The notes beneath the pieces were generated by a model. It was not told the DNA's origin. It searched no databases and saw only the letters and a list, made by a program, of their open reading frames with translations. The position numbers and the translations under genes were made by a program. 64,000 bases of DNA from FEN-1297 sp964498065. Its GTDB lineage: Bacteria > Bacteroidota > Ignavibacteria > Ignavibacteriales > Ignavibacteriaceae. Position 1 is the stretch's first letter. Each line of letters opens with the position of its first letter. Shown piece by piece: positions 8,792 through 17,423 of the stretch. The stretch is from contig CAZCFZ010000002.1 of assembly GCA_964498065.1 (NCBI GenBank), positions 53,586-117,585 on the forward strand, given 5' to 3'.

Positions 8792-9568
8792 TCAAATTAA
8801 ATCAGATATTGAATCCTTTGAGTAGATTTGTTTTTTCAGCCAATATGGTCTATCACTTATAATTCCATCAATTCCATAATCAATTAATTTTTCTGCTGTT
8901 TCGATATCATTAACAGTCCAAACATATATCTTTAGTCCGGATTCCTTAACCAAAGAAATAAATTTATGATCAATCATTTTCGAATATTTAAAACTTAAGC
9001 CTTCAAACTCATTTTTTAATGCAATATTTATTATTTCATTTATATTTAATTTCAAATATCGAAGGAAGTTTTTTCCATAAATTCTCAGCCATAATATCCC
9101 GTACTCTTTAAATATATTCCCGGCAATTTTTATTGTGTCAAAATTAAAACCCATTAACTTTATCTGATTTGACTTAAGTCCTGATTCATTCAACTCTATT
9201 CTAAGCGGATTTAGAATTTCCGGCCCGCACTTAATTTCTATAAATAATTTTTTGTTGGCCGGTACTATATCAAGAACTTCTTCCAGAGAGGGAATTTTAA
9301 CATTATTACGGTAATCTCCTTTATATTTTCCAACATTTAATTTCCTAAGTTCATTCATTGATTGGGATGAAACTTTATTATAAACTCCGCTGACTCTTTT
9401 TGTATTTGCATCATGAATTACGACTATTTTATTATCACCAGTTAAACGGATATCAATTTCAACCGCGTCGGCATTTCTTTCCCACGCAAGATTTATTGAT
9501 TCAAGCGTATTCTCCGGTGCATCCAATGATTCACCCCTATGAGCTATGAATATAAAATTATTCATCAT
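8792..9568 (-). CDS. glycerophosphodiester phosphodiesterase
   Basis: A 258-residue cytoplasmic enzyme of the GDPD family. The catalytic HRGE is at residues 10-13 and APENT follows; the metal ligands are Glu37 and Asp39 in AVEIDI and His52 in IHD. The C-terminal block has VWTVNDIETAEKLIDYGIDGIISDRP, typical of these TIM barrels. It hydrolyses glycerophosphodiesters to glycerol-3-phosphate and an alcohol. No signal peptide is present, so it resembles UgpQ rather than the periplasmic GlpQ. No transporter for glycerol-3-phosphate is near it. Confidence 0.9.
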   Translation of the reverse strand: MMNNFIFIAHRGESLDAPENTLESINLAWERNADAVEIDIRLTGDNKIVVIHDANTKRVSGVYNKVSSQSMNELRKLNVGKYKGDYRNNVKIPSLEEVLDIVPANKKLFIEIKCGPEILNPLRIELNESGLKSNQIKLMGFNFDTIKIAGNIFKEYGILWLRIYGKNFLRYLKLNINEIINIALKNEFEGLSFKYSKMIDHKFISLVKESGLKIYVWTVNDIETAEKLIDYGIDGIISDRPYWLKKQIYSKDSISDLI

Positions 9569-9959
9569 TAAAATAATGGTTAAAAGATTAAAATAACTGC
9601 AACGTTATAAAGGGAAATTAAATATATTATATAATATTTGTTAAACATTCCCATCTATTCGGCATAAATAAAATAAAATTTAACATGACTTGATTTAAGA
9701 TAATTAAATACTTAAAATTATTAACAAATTTTACTTGATTTATTTTCTCTTACGGTAAATAAAAATTATATTTACTGACACTCATGTCAATATACCCAAA
9801 GGTAGGGAAAGAATTTGGTTACATTTTTTAAAAATATAATTAAAATCCGCCTTTATTCTAGAACTCACCACGTTTTTGAGTTTATAATGTTGACTGCCTA
9901 TATTTATTTACTTGCACAAAACTAAAGATTTCATTTAATAAAAATAGTTAAGATAGATA
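9569..9959. other. AT-rich divergent intergenic region
   Basis: 391 bp between the phosphodiesterase (minus) and the TonB receptor operon (plus). Very AT-rich; no gene, RNA or repeat recognised. It should contain the receptor operon promoter. Confidence 0.5.
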
Positions 9960-12242
9960 TTGGGGACTTCTTCTGAAAATATTATAAAATTTAATCAATT
10001 AAAAAGAAGAAAAGTATTAACACTAACCTTATTTATATTATTATTCCCAATTTTTACAAATATTACTAAGGCACAAAATACCGGAGCATTAAGAGGAGTA
10101 ATAACTGATTCGACTACCGGGGAAGTGTTACCTTTTAGTAACGTTTTAATTGAAAAATTAAATACCGGGACATCAGCTAATTCTCAGGGATATTTCTTTA
10201 TCCCTTCTTTACCTGCGAAAAAATATTACAAAGTAACTTTTTCATTTATAGGATATAAACCTAAAATAATATCAGTATATATATCTCCTAAAAAGATAAC
10301 TGATTTAAAAATTGGACTCATTCCAACAAGCATAATGCTTCAGCCGATTGAAAAAGTTGGAGAACGGACAGCTGAAAAAAATGCTCCAAATCTAGGGCTG
10401 GAAAGGATCTCTGCAGGCGAGCTGGAAATAATGCCTAAAAGTGTTGAAGAAGATGTATTTAGATCCATTCAGTATTTACCCGGCGTTCAATCAACATCTG
10501 ACATTTCAGCAAGATATTATGTAAGAGGTAGCCCAAGCAACGAAAATTTAGTAGAGATTAATGGCATGGCAATTTATAATCCTTTTCATGCACTTGGAAT
10601 ATTCAGCGTAATAGACCCGGACATGGTAAACACTCTTGAATTTTATAAAGGAGATTTCCCGGCAAATTACGGAGGCAGATTATCTTCAGTTACCAATATT
10701 ATAACAAAGGATGGAAATAAAAATAAGTTTGGTGCTATCGCAAGCTCGAGTTTATTAGCAGGTAAAGTACTTGCGGAAGGACCTATTCCCTTTGGTTCAT
10801 TTATCATAACCGGAAGAAAAAGTTATTATTCGGATATTTATAAAAAATTTTTGAATAACGAAAGCGCTCCGGTAAATTTTTATGATCTGTCTTTCAAACT
10901 AAATTATGCAAATCCAAATTTTATTAATGGCTCCAAAATCATCATCAGTGATTTTTCAAGCGGCGACAGATTACTTAACAGTAATCTGTTTGTGGAAAAT
11001 GTTCAATGGTATAACAACGTATTCGGAATTAATTGGTACCAGTTGACAAACTCCCCGTTGTTTTTTGAAATGTCGTTGTATTCGAGCAATTTTAACGGAA
11101 ATGTTAATCCAAAACTAAGCGGATCAAATCCCAAATCAAATCAGGTAAACGATATTACATTTAAAGCCGACTTTTCTTATGTATTTAATTCAAAAGATGA
11201 AATTGATGCAGGTTGGGAGATAAAAAATATTGATACGTATTTGAATCTTCAAAACGGTGCGTTTGTATCTGATATTTCAGAAAGCGGTACAAATATTAAT
11301 TTCTACGCACTTTATAAATTTATAAGATTCAGTAACTTCGGAGCCAATGTCGGAACAAGAATAGATCTAACAGGGTTATCTCAGAGCCAGGGCAGTAATT
11401 TACTATTTGGACCGAGAGTTAATTTAACTTATAATTTATCGCAAGCTATTACTTTAAAGGCTGCATGGGGAATTTATCATCAGCAAATAACTACACTATC
11501 AGATGCAAATCAAGTGATTTCCATTTTTGAACCATGGATTATTACCCCCGAATATTTACAACCAGCAGCTTCTATTCATTATTCCGGCGGTATCCATTTT
11601 GACTTTTCTCAAGCCGTCTCACTTGATGTTCAAACATATTATAAAGTTTTACAGAATATTGCTGCGATAAATTATAACAGAATATTGCCTACCGACCCCG
11701 ACCTTGTTGCCGGCAGCGGTGTATCATACGGGTGGGAATTTTTATTTAAATATTTAAACGATCCTATTAACTTTACCGGATCTTATACGTTAAGCTGGGC
11801 ATATAATAATGTAAATGGTTGGGTTTATTACCCGGAATATGACGTAAGGGATGCTGTAAATTTAATACTTGAGGTAAATTTTGGAGACGGATGGTATGCA
11901 AGTGCAGCATGGACCTTCAACACCGGATATCCTTTTACACAAAGTTTGGGTTATTACAACAAATTTTATTTCCAGAACTTTTATTCGGATTGGCAAATTT
12001 ATGAGAACTATGAACCATTCTCAATTTTATCCGATTTAAATTTGGCAAGACTTCCTGATTATCACAGACTTGATTTAAGCGTTACAAAAAAGTTTAATAT
12101 TTCTTTTTTAAAGTTCACAGCAGATATAAGCGTATTGAATTTATATAATCGTAAAAACATATTTTATTTTGAAAGAACAACCGGTAAACGCGTTAATATG
12201 CTGCCGATACTGCCAATGGCAACATTGAAGATGGAGTTATGA
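9960..12242 (+). CDS. TonB-dependent receptor with carboxypeptidase-like N-terminal domain
   Basis: About 760 residues. After the signal sequence (KAQ at the cleavage region) comes a carboxypeptidase-regulatory-like domain (about 42-125: GALRGVITDSTTGEVLPFSNV ... FSFIGYKP shortened here), then a TonB plug (about 150-260: EEDVFRSIQYLPGV, YYVRGSPSNENLVEING, FPANYGGRLSSV), then the 22-strand barrel with aromatic C-terminal strands. It would import an unknown ligand through the outer membrane with TonB energy. The only upstream in-frame start candidate is TTG 9960; there is an in-frame stop just before it and no clear Shine-Dalgarno, so the exact start is uncertain. The stop overlaps the next gene by ATGA. 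Confidence 0.88.
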   Translation: MGTSSENIIKFNQLKRRKVLTLTLFILLFPIFTNITKAQNTGALRGVITDSTTGEVLPFSNVLIEKLNTGTSANSQGYFFIPSLPAKKYYKVTFSFIGYKPKIISVYISPKKITDLKIGLIPTSIMLQPIEKVGERTAEKNAPNLGLERISAGELEIMPKSVEEDVFRSIQYLPGVQSTSDISARYYVRGSPSNENLVEINGMAIYNPFHALGIFSVIDPDMVNTLEFYKGDFPANYGGRLSSVTNIITKDGNKNKFGAIASSSLLAGKVLAEGPIPFGSFIITGRKSYYSDIYKKFLNNESAPVNFYDLSFKLNYANPNFINGSKIIISDFSSGDRLLNSNLFVENVQWYNNVFGINWYQLTNSPLFFEMSLYSSNFNGNVNPKLSGSNPKSNQVNDITFKADFSYVFNSKDEIDAGWEIKNIDTYLNLQNGAFVSDISESGTNINFYALYKFIRFSNFGANVGTRIDLTGLSQSQGSNLLFGPRVNLTYNLSQAITLKAAWGIYHQQITTLSDANQVISIFEPWIITPEYLQPAASIHYSGGIHFDFSQAVSLDVQTYYKVLQNIAAINYNRILPTDPDLVAGSGVSYGWEFLFKYLNDPINFTGSYTLSWAYNNVNGWVYYPEYDVRDAVNLILEVNFGDGWYASAAWTFNTGYPFTQSLGYYNKFYFQNFYSDWQIYENYEPFSILSDLNLARLPDYHRLDLSVTKKFNISFLKFTADISVLNLYNRKNIFYFERTTGKRVNMLPILPMATLKMEL

Positions 12243-13201
12243 GAAAACTAATTTTAATAACAGCACTGACCGCTTCGGCATTATTAATCTTTTCATGCAA
12301 TAACTCGGTTAATCCGAATGCACCATTTAGGCAGAGATATGTTCTTACCGGAATAATGCGAAGCGATACAAATTACCAGGTTGTAACACTGTCAAAAAGT
12401 TACCAGCCGGAAGGTGGTATAAATCCTTTGTCGGATTCGACCGATCCGGCTATTGTGGGGGCGGAAGTTAACATATGGTATAGAGATACTCTTTACAGGC
12501 TAAGGGATTCTGCAATTGCAAGAACAAATACTTCACGTTATACCGATTCGGTACATTTTTATTATGTAAACAATTTAAAACCTTTACCTAACCAAGCATT
12601 AGAAATTCAAGCTCTGCTGCCTAATGGTATTTTATTAAAATCAGTAACACAAACTCCAAATGTCGATTTCACCAAATTTTTCGATTCGAAAGACAATATT
12701 AATATCCCTCCCGTAGATAGTAATTATATTTACATTGGATGGCAACCACTCAACAATGTACTATTTTTGCCTAAAATGGTAATAACATATATGAAAAAAG
12801 GATCATCTCAACAATTTGAAAAAGAAGTTCCTCTACTTTATACCAATATAAATGGAAAATCCACTCCGGTTTATCCTTCAACAACAAAAGAAAATTTTTT
12901 ATCTATTGATACAAGTACTATCACTCAGGCATTAAATGAAATTCCAGGCCATGACGAGAATAAAACCGATTTTATAATCGGACATATGAAGATAACAATA
13001 TGCGTCTACGATCAATATTTGTCAACTTATTATACTTCTATTCAGATCAACTCAAATGGATATAATATTCAGTTAAACCAGCCGGATTACTCAAATATAC
13101 AGGGAGGATACGGTATTTTTGGTTCATACGTAAAAACATTTTACACATTAAGGTTTACTTATGCATATTTAAAGTCTACGGGTTTTAACATAGGGCAATG
13201 A
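12239..13201 (+). CDS. DUF4249-type outer membrane lipoprotein
   Basis: A 320-residue lipoprotein: hydrophobic signal then LLIFSC with Cys20. The N-terminal region resembles DUF4249, a family often encoded next to TonB receptors in Bacteroidota: YVLTGIMRSD, then VVTLSKSY, then PAIVGAEVNIWYRDTLYRL. The rest is beta-rich with no catalytic motif. It overlaps the receptor gene by four bases and the next gene by four bases, so the three are translated together. It probably forms a cell-surface or periplasmic lid or accessory for the receptor; this is inference from context. Confidence 0.75.
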   Translation: MRKLILITALTASALLIFSCNNSVNPNAPFRQRYVLTGIMRSDTNYQVVTLSKSYQPEGGINPLSDSTDPAIVGAEVNIWYRDTLYRLRDSAIARTNTSRYTDSVHFYYVNNLKPLPNQALEIQALLPNGILLKSVTQTPNVDFTKFFDSKDNINIPPVDSNYIYIGWQPLNNVLFLPKMVITYMKKGSSQQFEKEVPLLYTNINGKSTPVYPSTTKENFLSIDTSTITQALNEIPGHDENKTDFIIGHMKITICVYDQYLSTYYTSIQINSNGYNIQLNQPDYSNIQGGYGIFGSYVKTFYTLRFTYAYLKSTGFNIGQ

Positions 13202-14676
13202 AAAATAATATCATAAAAAATATAATTGCACGGATAGTGCCAAACTTGTTAATGACTTTTACTCTAGGTTTATTACTATATTCCTGCAATCAAAAGGTCT
13301 CAGTAACACCTCCCGATATGCCGCCTCCCGACGGGTTCGTTTACATTTCTTCAAACCCTGAGGGTTTTCAAATATATTTAAACGGATTGGAAAGTCGAAG
13401 AGCCACTCCTGACAGCCTAACATGGTTATCCACAGGCACCTATGTTATTACTTTGAAAAAGGAACTTTTCAAGGATACTTCCTTTAATGTAAATATTGTT
13501 GAAGGGAAAAAACTTTCAACATTTATAGATTTTTTCCATAATCTATCCATGCGTGGAAGTATATATTGCAGCAGTTCCCCGGAAGGAGCGAAGATATTTT
13601 TAAATGATTCCAACACCGGTATCATTACTCCCGGTACCATAAAAAATATTTTCCCAGGGAATTATGAAATAAAATGTAAATTATTAAATTATACGGAAGA
13701 TAGTCTTACTGTTGCTGTAAGCAGCGGTAAAACTTCTTCTGTTAAAATGATACTTGTCGATTCTACTTTATGGAGTATATATACAACCGAAAATTCACCT
13801 TTCCCGACTAATAATTTTACATGTATTAATATCGATAAAAAAGGAATTGTTTGGGCAGGCACCGATGGACGGGGAGTACTAGACTATGATGGGAAATCAT
13901 GGAGCATAGCGGTATTTAATGACAAGCTACCATATAATTATTATATTAATTGTATATCGGTAAATAGCATTAATGTAATTTTTGTAGGCACAAATAAGGG
14001 ATTTGTGACCTTTGATGGAGTAAACACAGGTGTGTACAGCTTAAAAACCTTAGGCACAACTCTTCCAAGTTATGTTATTTATTCTATAGGATTCGATGCT
14101 GCCGGGTCTTGGTACATTGGAACAGAAAAAGGATTGGCAAGAAATAACGGAATGTGGGATCCTTTTATAAATAAGGAGTTACCGGATACTATCATTACGT
14201 CCATATGTAATGATAATTTAGGTAATCTTTGGGTCGGAACAGAAGGCGATGGGATTGCTGTAAAAAATAATACGGATAATTGGAAATTTTATACTTCAAC
14301 CGGGAATACAATTATAAATAACAATATAACAGCTATATCAGCCTCCCCTTCCGGAGATATTTGGATCGGGTATGGAAAGTTAGCAAGTGGAGGTACTTAT
14401 ATTTCGAATTATAAAGATTCAGTTTGGAGTAATGTTTATGTCTTGCCTTATTCAAGCCAGGTAAACGGAATAATTGTAGACAAAAATAATGTTAAATGGG
14501 TTGCTACGGATAAAGGGCTTGTTAGATTTACAAATAGTGCAGATGCAACCGTCTTTAATTATGATAATACAGGTCTAAATATTAATGATGTTACAGGCGT
14601 TGCTCAAGATGTAAGAGGAAATATTTGGATTTCTACAATGGGGGGAGGTTTAGTAGAATATAAGGGGAATCATTAA
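13198..14676 (+). CDS. lipoprotein with two PEGA domains and a ligand-binding-type beta-propeller
   Basis: A 492-residue lipoprotein: signal then LLLYSC with Cys30. Two PEGA domains follow (about 46-115, VYISSNPEGFQIYLNG; and about 118-184, IYCSSSPEGAKIFLND). The C-terminal 300 residues are repeats of the two-component-regulator propeller type, each with a core such as IVWAGTDGRGV, NLWVGTEGDGI, DIWIGYG, NIWISTMGGGL. Such propellers normally form the sensor part of hybrid histidine kinases; here there is no membrane helix or kinase. It is the third gene of the receptor operon with a four-base overlap. It may bind a polymer or protein at the cell surface, but ligand and role are unknown. Confidence 0.8.
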   Translation: MKNNIIKNIIARIVPNLLMTFTLGLLLYSCNQKVSVTPPDMPPPDGFVYISSNPEGFQIYLNGLESRRATPDSLTWLSTGTYVITLKKELFKDTSFNVNIVEGKKLSTFIDFFHNLSMRGSIYCSSSPEGAKIFLNDSNTGIITPGTIKNIFPGNYEIKCKLLNYTEDSLTVAVSSGKTSSVKMILVDSTLWSIYTTENSPFPTNNFTCINIDKKGIVWAGTDGRGVLDYDGKSWSIAVFNDKLPYNYYINCISVNSINVIFVGTNKGFVTFDGVNTGVYSLKTLGTTLPSYVIYSIGFDAAGSWYIGTEKGLARNNGMWDPFINKELPDTIITSICNDNLGNLWVGTEGDGIAVKNNTDNWKFYTSTGNTIINNNITAISASPSGDIWIGYGKLASGGTYISNYKDSVWSNVYVLPYSSQVNGIIVDKNNVKWVATDKGLVRFTNSADATVFNYDNTGLNINDVTGVAQDVRGNIWISTMGGGLVEYKGNH

Positions 14677-14680
14677 AACC

Positions 14681-14708
14681 AATTTAAAAAAATTAAATTA
14701 TTTTTTTT
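14681..14708 (+). terminator. weak AT-only terminator of the TonB operon
   Basis: AATTTAA (14681-14687) pairs with TTAAATT (14693-14699) and is followed by eight T. The stem is AT-only, so it is weak, but the place right after the operon stop fits. Confidence 0.4.
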
Positions 14709-14800
14709 ACTTCTCCAATTTCAGATTAAGGTTACCTATAAATTAGCCTCAAAATTATTTAAATTTCGATTGTTAATTGTTCAATTATTAGGGAAAAGTA

Positions 14801-15310
14801 ATGGATACTTTAGAAACAATTCTTAACAGAAGAAGCATTCGTAAATATACAAATCAGAAAATATCCGAAGAAAAAATAGAAAAAATTCTAAAATCGGCTA
14901 TGTATGCACCTTCCGCTATGAATTATCAGCCGTGGCATTTTATTGTCGTTGATAAAAGAGAAGCCATTGATCAAATATTTAAAATTAACCCGCATGCGGA
15001 AATGGCTAAAGAAGCTCAGTTAGCGATTATTGTTTGCGGAGATACAAAACTTGAAATGAATATAGATTACCTTGTTCAGGATTGTTCGGCAGCAACTCAA
15101 AATGCTCTGCTTGCCATTCATGATTTAGGATTGGGTGCAGTGTGGGTGAGCAGTTATCCAAATAAAGATACCATAGACGGAATTAGAAAATATTACGGAC
15201 TTCCTGAAAATATAGTTCCTATTTCAATAATAGCATTGGGTTATCCGGCTGAAAAAGTTACTGCTGAAGAAAGATTCAATGAATCTCGAATTCATAAAAA
15301 TAAATGGTAA
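14801..15310 (+). CDS. nitroreductase family protein
   Basis: A 169-residue FMN-dependent nitroreductase-like enzyme. It begins with ETILNRRSIRKYTN, the flavin-phosphate binding start of the family, then APSAMNYQPWHFIVVD, and later GLGAVWVSSYP and IALGYPAEK, all conserved blocks. It would reduce nitro, quinone or other acceptors with NAD(P)H; the true substrate cannot be read from sequence. It is monocistronic, followed by hairpins at 15319-15383. Confidence 0.88.
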   Translation: MDTLETILNRRSIRKYTNQKISEEKIEKILKSAMYAPSAMNYQPWHFIVVDKREAIDQIFKINPHAEMAKEAQLAIIVCGDTKLEMNIDYLVQDCSAATQNALLAIHDLGLGAVWVSSYPNKDTIDGIRKYYGLPENIVPISIIALGYPAEKVTAEERFNESRIHKNKW

Positions 15311-15318
15311 AAGAAATT

Positions 15319-15383
15319 GCGCCTTTGCGAATTTTTTATCACAAAGGCGCGGGGGCGCAAAGTTGTTTAGTGGAAACAACTTT
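15319..15383. repeat. two adjacent hairpins between convergent genes
   Basis: GCGCCTTTG (15319-15327) pairs with CAAAGGCGC (15342-15350). AAAGTTGTTT (15359-15368) pairs with AAACAACTTT (15374-15383) across a five-base loop; this second stem overlaps the stop codon of the minus-strand permease. They could end transcription from both sides. The first unit contains TTGCGCCTTTGCG and the far side reads TTTGCGCCCCCGCGCC on the other strand, a GC-rich pattern unlike its AT-rich surroundings and suggestive of a dispersed repeat. Confidence 0.55.
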
Positions 15384-16599
15384 ATTCATATCTAAGTGCA
15401 TCAATAGGATTTAATAATGCTGCTTTTCTTGCAGGATAAAAACCGAAAAATAATCCTACTAAAATTGAAAAACCAAATGAAAGTATAATTGAAAATGCCG
15501 TGATAAATGTAGGCCATTCGGCTATGCCGGAAACAACCTTTGAGCCGACTATTCCAAAAATAATACCTATTATTCCGCCAAGTAAACTTAGCACCAATGC
15601 CTCAATTAAAAATTGAGTAAGAATATCTTTTCCTCTGGCACCGACTGACATTCTAATTCCGATTTCTCTTGTCCGTTCCGTAACCGATACAAGCATAATA
15701 TTCATTATGCCAATTCCGCCAACCAGTAATGAAACTGAAGCTATACTTGCAAGAAGAATTGTTAATATTTGCGAAGTAGCTGTCGCTGCATTTGCTAAAT
15801 CCGATTGGTTCCGAATAGTAAAATCATCACTTTCATAACGAGCTATTTTATGCCTCATTCTCAAAAGATCAGTAATTTGTTTCTGAGCAGTTTCAATTGT
15901 ATTAGAACTTGTTGCAGAAACTAAAATTTGTCTAATATAAGGAAAGTGTGAAAGTCTATTTTGAACAGTTGTATATGGTGCTAGAATAACATCATCCTGG
16001 TCCTGTCCCATAGCATTTTGACCTTTCTTTGTTAAAACGCCAATTACTTTAAAAGGTACATTCCGAATTCTTATATTCTGTCCAACAGGATCCGAATCCG
16101 GGAATAGATTATCTGCAACGGTTCGACCAAGCACACAAACTTTAGTTGCACTTTTTATATCTTGATCGGAAAAGAAGTCTCCGTATTGAACTTCCCACTC
16201 TCTAATTTGAGTATATTCAACTCCAACTCCTTGAATGGAAGTAAACCAGTTTAAATTACCCGCAATAACCTGGCCGCCTGCAAAAGTTCCGGGTGAGACA
16301 TATGCAACTGCCGGACATTCATCCCTAATTGCCTGTGCATCTTCTTCGGTTAATGTAGTCATAGTACCGGCACCGCTTCTTATTCCACCTTGCTGCTGCG
16401 AGCCAGGGAAAATTATGAGAACGTTTGTACCAAGTGCGGCAATCTGCTGCTTTACAGAATACTCGGCACCTTGACCGATAGCCAACATTGTTATTACTGC
16501 GCCTACACCAATTATAATTCCAAGCATAGTTAAAAATGAGCGCATTTTATTTCTCTGTAAAGCACGGAATGCGGCAACAAGAATATTCAATATCTTCAC
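15382..16599 (-). CDS. MacB-like ABC transporter permease
   Basis: A 405-residue FtsX/MacB-type permease. An N-terminal helix (about 20-42, MLGIIIGVGAVITMLAIG) is followed by a large periplasmic domain (about 45-270) and three C-terminal helices beginning SLLVGGIGIMNIMLVSVTERTREIGIRMSVGA, with the FtsX signature. In E. coli the ATPase and permease of MacB are one chain; here they are separate genes with a four-base overlap (16596-16599). With the ATPase and the adaptor upstream it should form a tripartite pump using the TolC protein encoded in the same run. Confidence 0.92.
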   Translation of the reverse strand: MKILNILVAAFRALQRNKMRSFLTMLGIIIGVGAVITMLAIGQGAEYSVKQQIAALGTNVLIIFPGSQQQGGIRSGAGTMTTLTEEDAQAIRDECPAVAYVSPGTFAGGQVIAGNLNWFTSIQGVGVEYTQIREWEVQYGDFFSDQDIKSATKVCVLGRTVADNLFPDSDPVGQNIRIRNVPFKVIGVLTKKGQNAMGQDQDDVILAPYTTVQNRLSHFPYIRQILVSATSSNTIETAQKQITDLLRMRHKIARYESDDFTIRNQSDLANAATATSQILTILLASIASVSLLVGGIGIMNIMLVSVTERTREIGIRMSVGARGKDILTQFLIEALVLSLLGGIIGIIFGIVGSKVVSGIAEWPTFITAFSIILSFGFSILVGLFFGFYPARKAALLNPIDALRYE

Positions 16600-17420
16600 G
16601 CGTCTTCCTCCTCATCATCAATTGAAGGGATTGTTTTAAGCACCTCAACAGCTATTCTCGGATTATTATTTGTTTTGTCTGATTTTATTTTGCCATCACG
16701 GAATACAACATGCCTCTTTGCAAAAGATGCAATATCAGGTTCATGTGTTACAAGAATAATAGTAATTCCCTGATCGTTTAACTTTTGAAAAATTTCCATG
16801 ACTTCAACACTAGTACGACTATCGAGATTTCCAGTAGGCTCGTCGGCTAAAACGATTGAAGGATCATTTACTAAAGCTCTGGCGATTGCGACACGCTGCT
16901 GCTGCCCGCCGGACAATTGATTCGGATAATGGTAAATCCTGTCCTCTAGTCCTACTTTATTTAAAGCCGCAATAGATTTTTCTTTTCTATCCTTATTTGA
17001 AGTTGAACTGTAGAATAAAGGAAGCTCAACATTTTCAAGGGCAGTTGTTCTGCTAAGAAGGTTAAAACCTTGAAAGACAAAACCGATTTTTTTATTTCTA
17101 ATTAATGCTAATTCATCCCTGCCAAGCTTCCCTACTTCTATTCCATCTAGAGTATAAGTACCCTTTGTAGGTTTATCAAGACAACCAAGAATATTCATAA
17201 ATGTCGATTTACCGGAACCTGAGGCTCCCATGATGGCAACGAATTCACCTTTAGAAACATCAACAGAAACTCCGCGGAGAGCATGAACTTCAACTTCGCC
17301 TAAGGTATAAGTTCTTACCAGATGTTCAATTTTTATCAGCTTTCCATCTGATTCTGCTGAACCGGCAGGAAATTCATTTTCTAATTCAGATGTATTTGGA
17401 AATAATTTTTCTTTGCTCAT
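16596..17420 (-). CDS. MacB/LolD-type ABC transporter ATP-binding protein
   Basis: A 274-residue ATPase. The Walker A motif is GASGSGKST (65-73), the signature motif is LSGGQQQR, and Walker B is IVLADEPT, followed by the switch His in VTHEP. Close to the MacB/LolD group, with an extra acidic C-terminus (DDEEEDA). It drives the permease encoded immediately downstream, with which it overlaps by four bases, and starts three bases after the adaptor gene stop. The N-terminal 25 residues are an unusual polar extension. Confidence 0.93.
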   Translation of the reverse strand: MSKEKLFPNTSELENEFPAGSAESDGKLIKIEHLVRTYTLGEVEVHALRGVSVDVSKGEFVAIMGASGSGKSTFMNILGCLDKPTKGTYTLDGIEVGKLGRDELALIRNKKIGFVFQGFNLLSRTTALENVELPLFYSSTSNKDRKEKSIAALNKVGLEDRIYHYPNQLSGGQQQRVAIARALVNDPSIVLADEPTGNLDSRTSVEVMEIFQKLNDQGITIILVTHEPDIASFAKRHVVFRDGKIKSDKTNNNPRIAVEVLKTIPSIDDEEEDA

Positions 17421-17423
17421 ATT

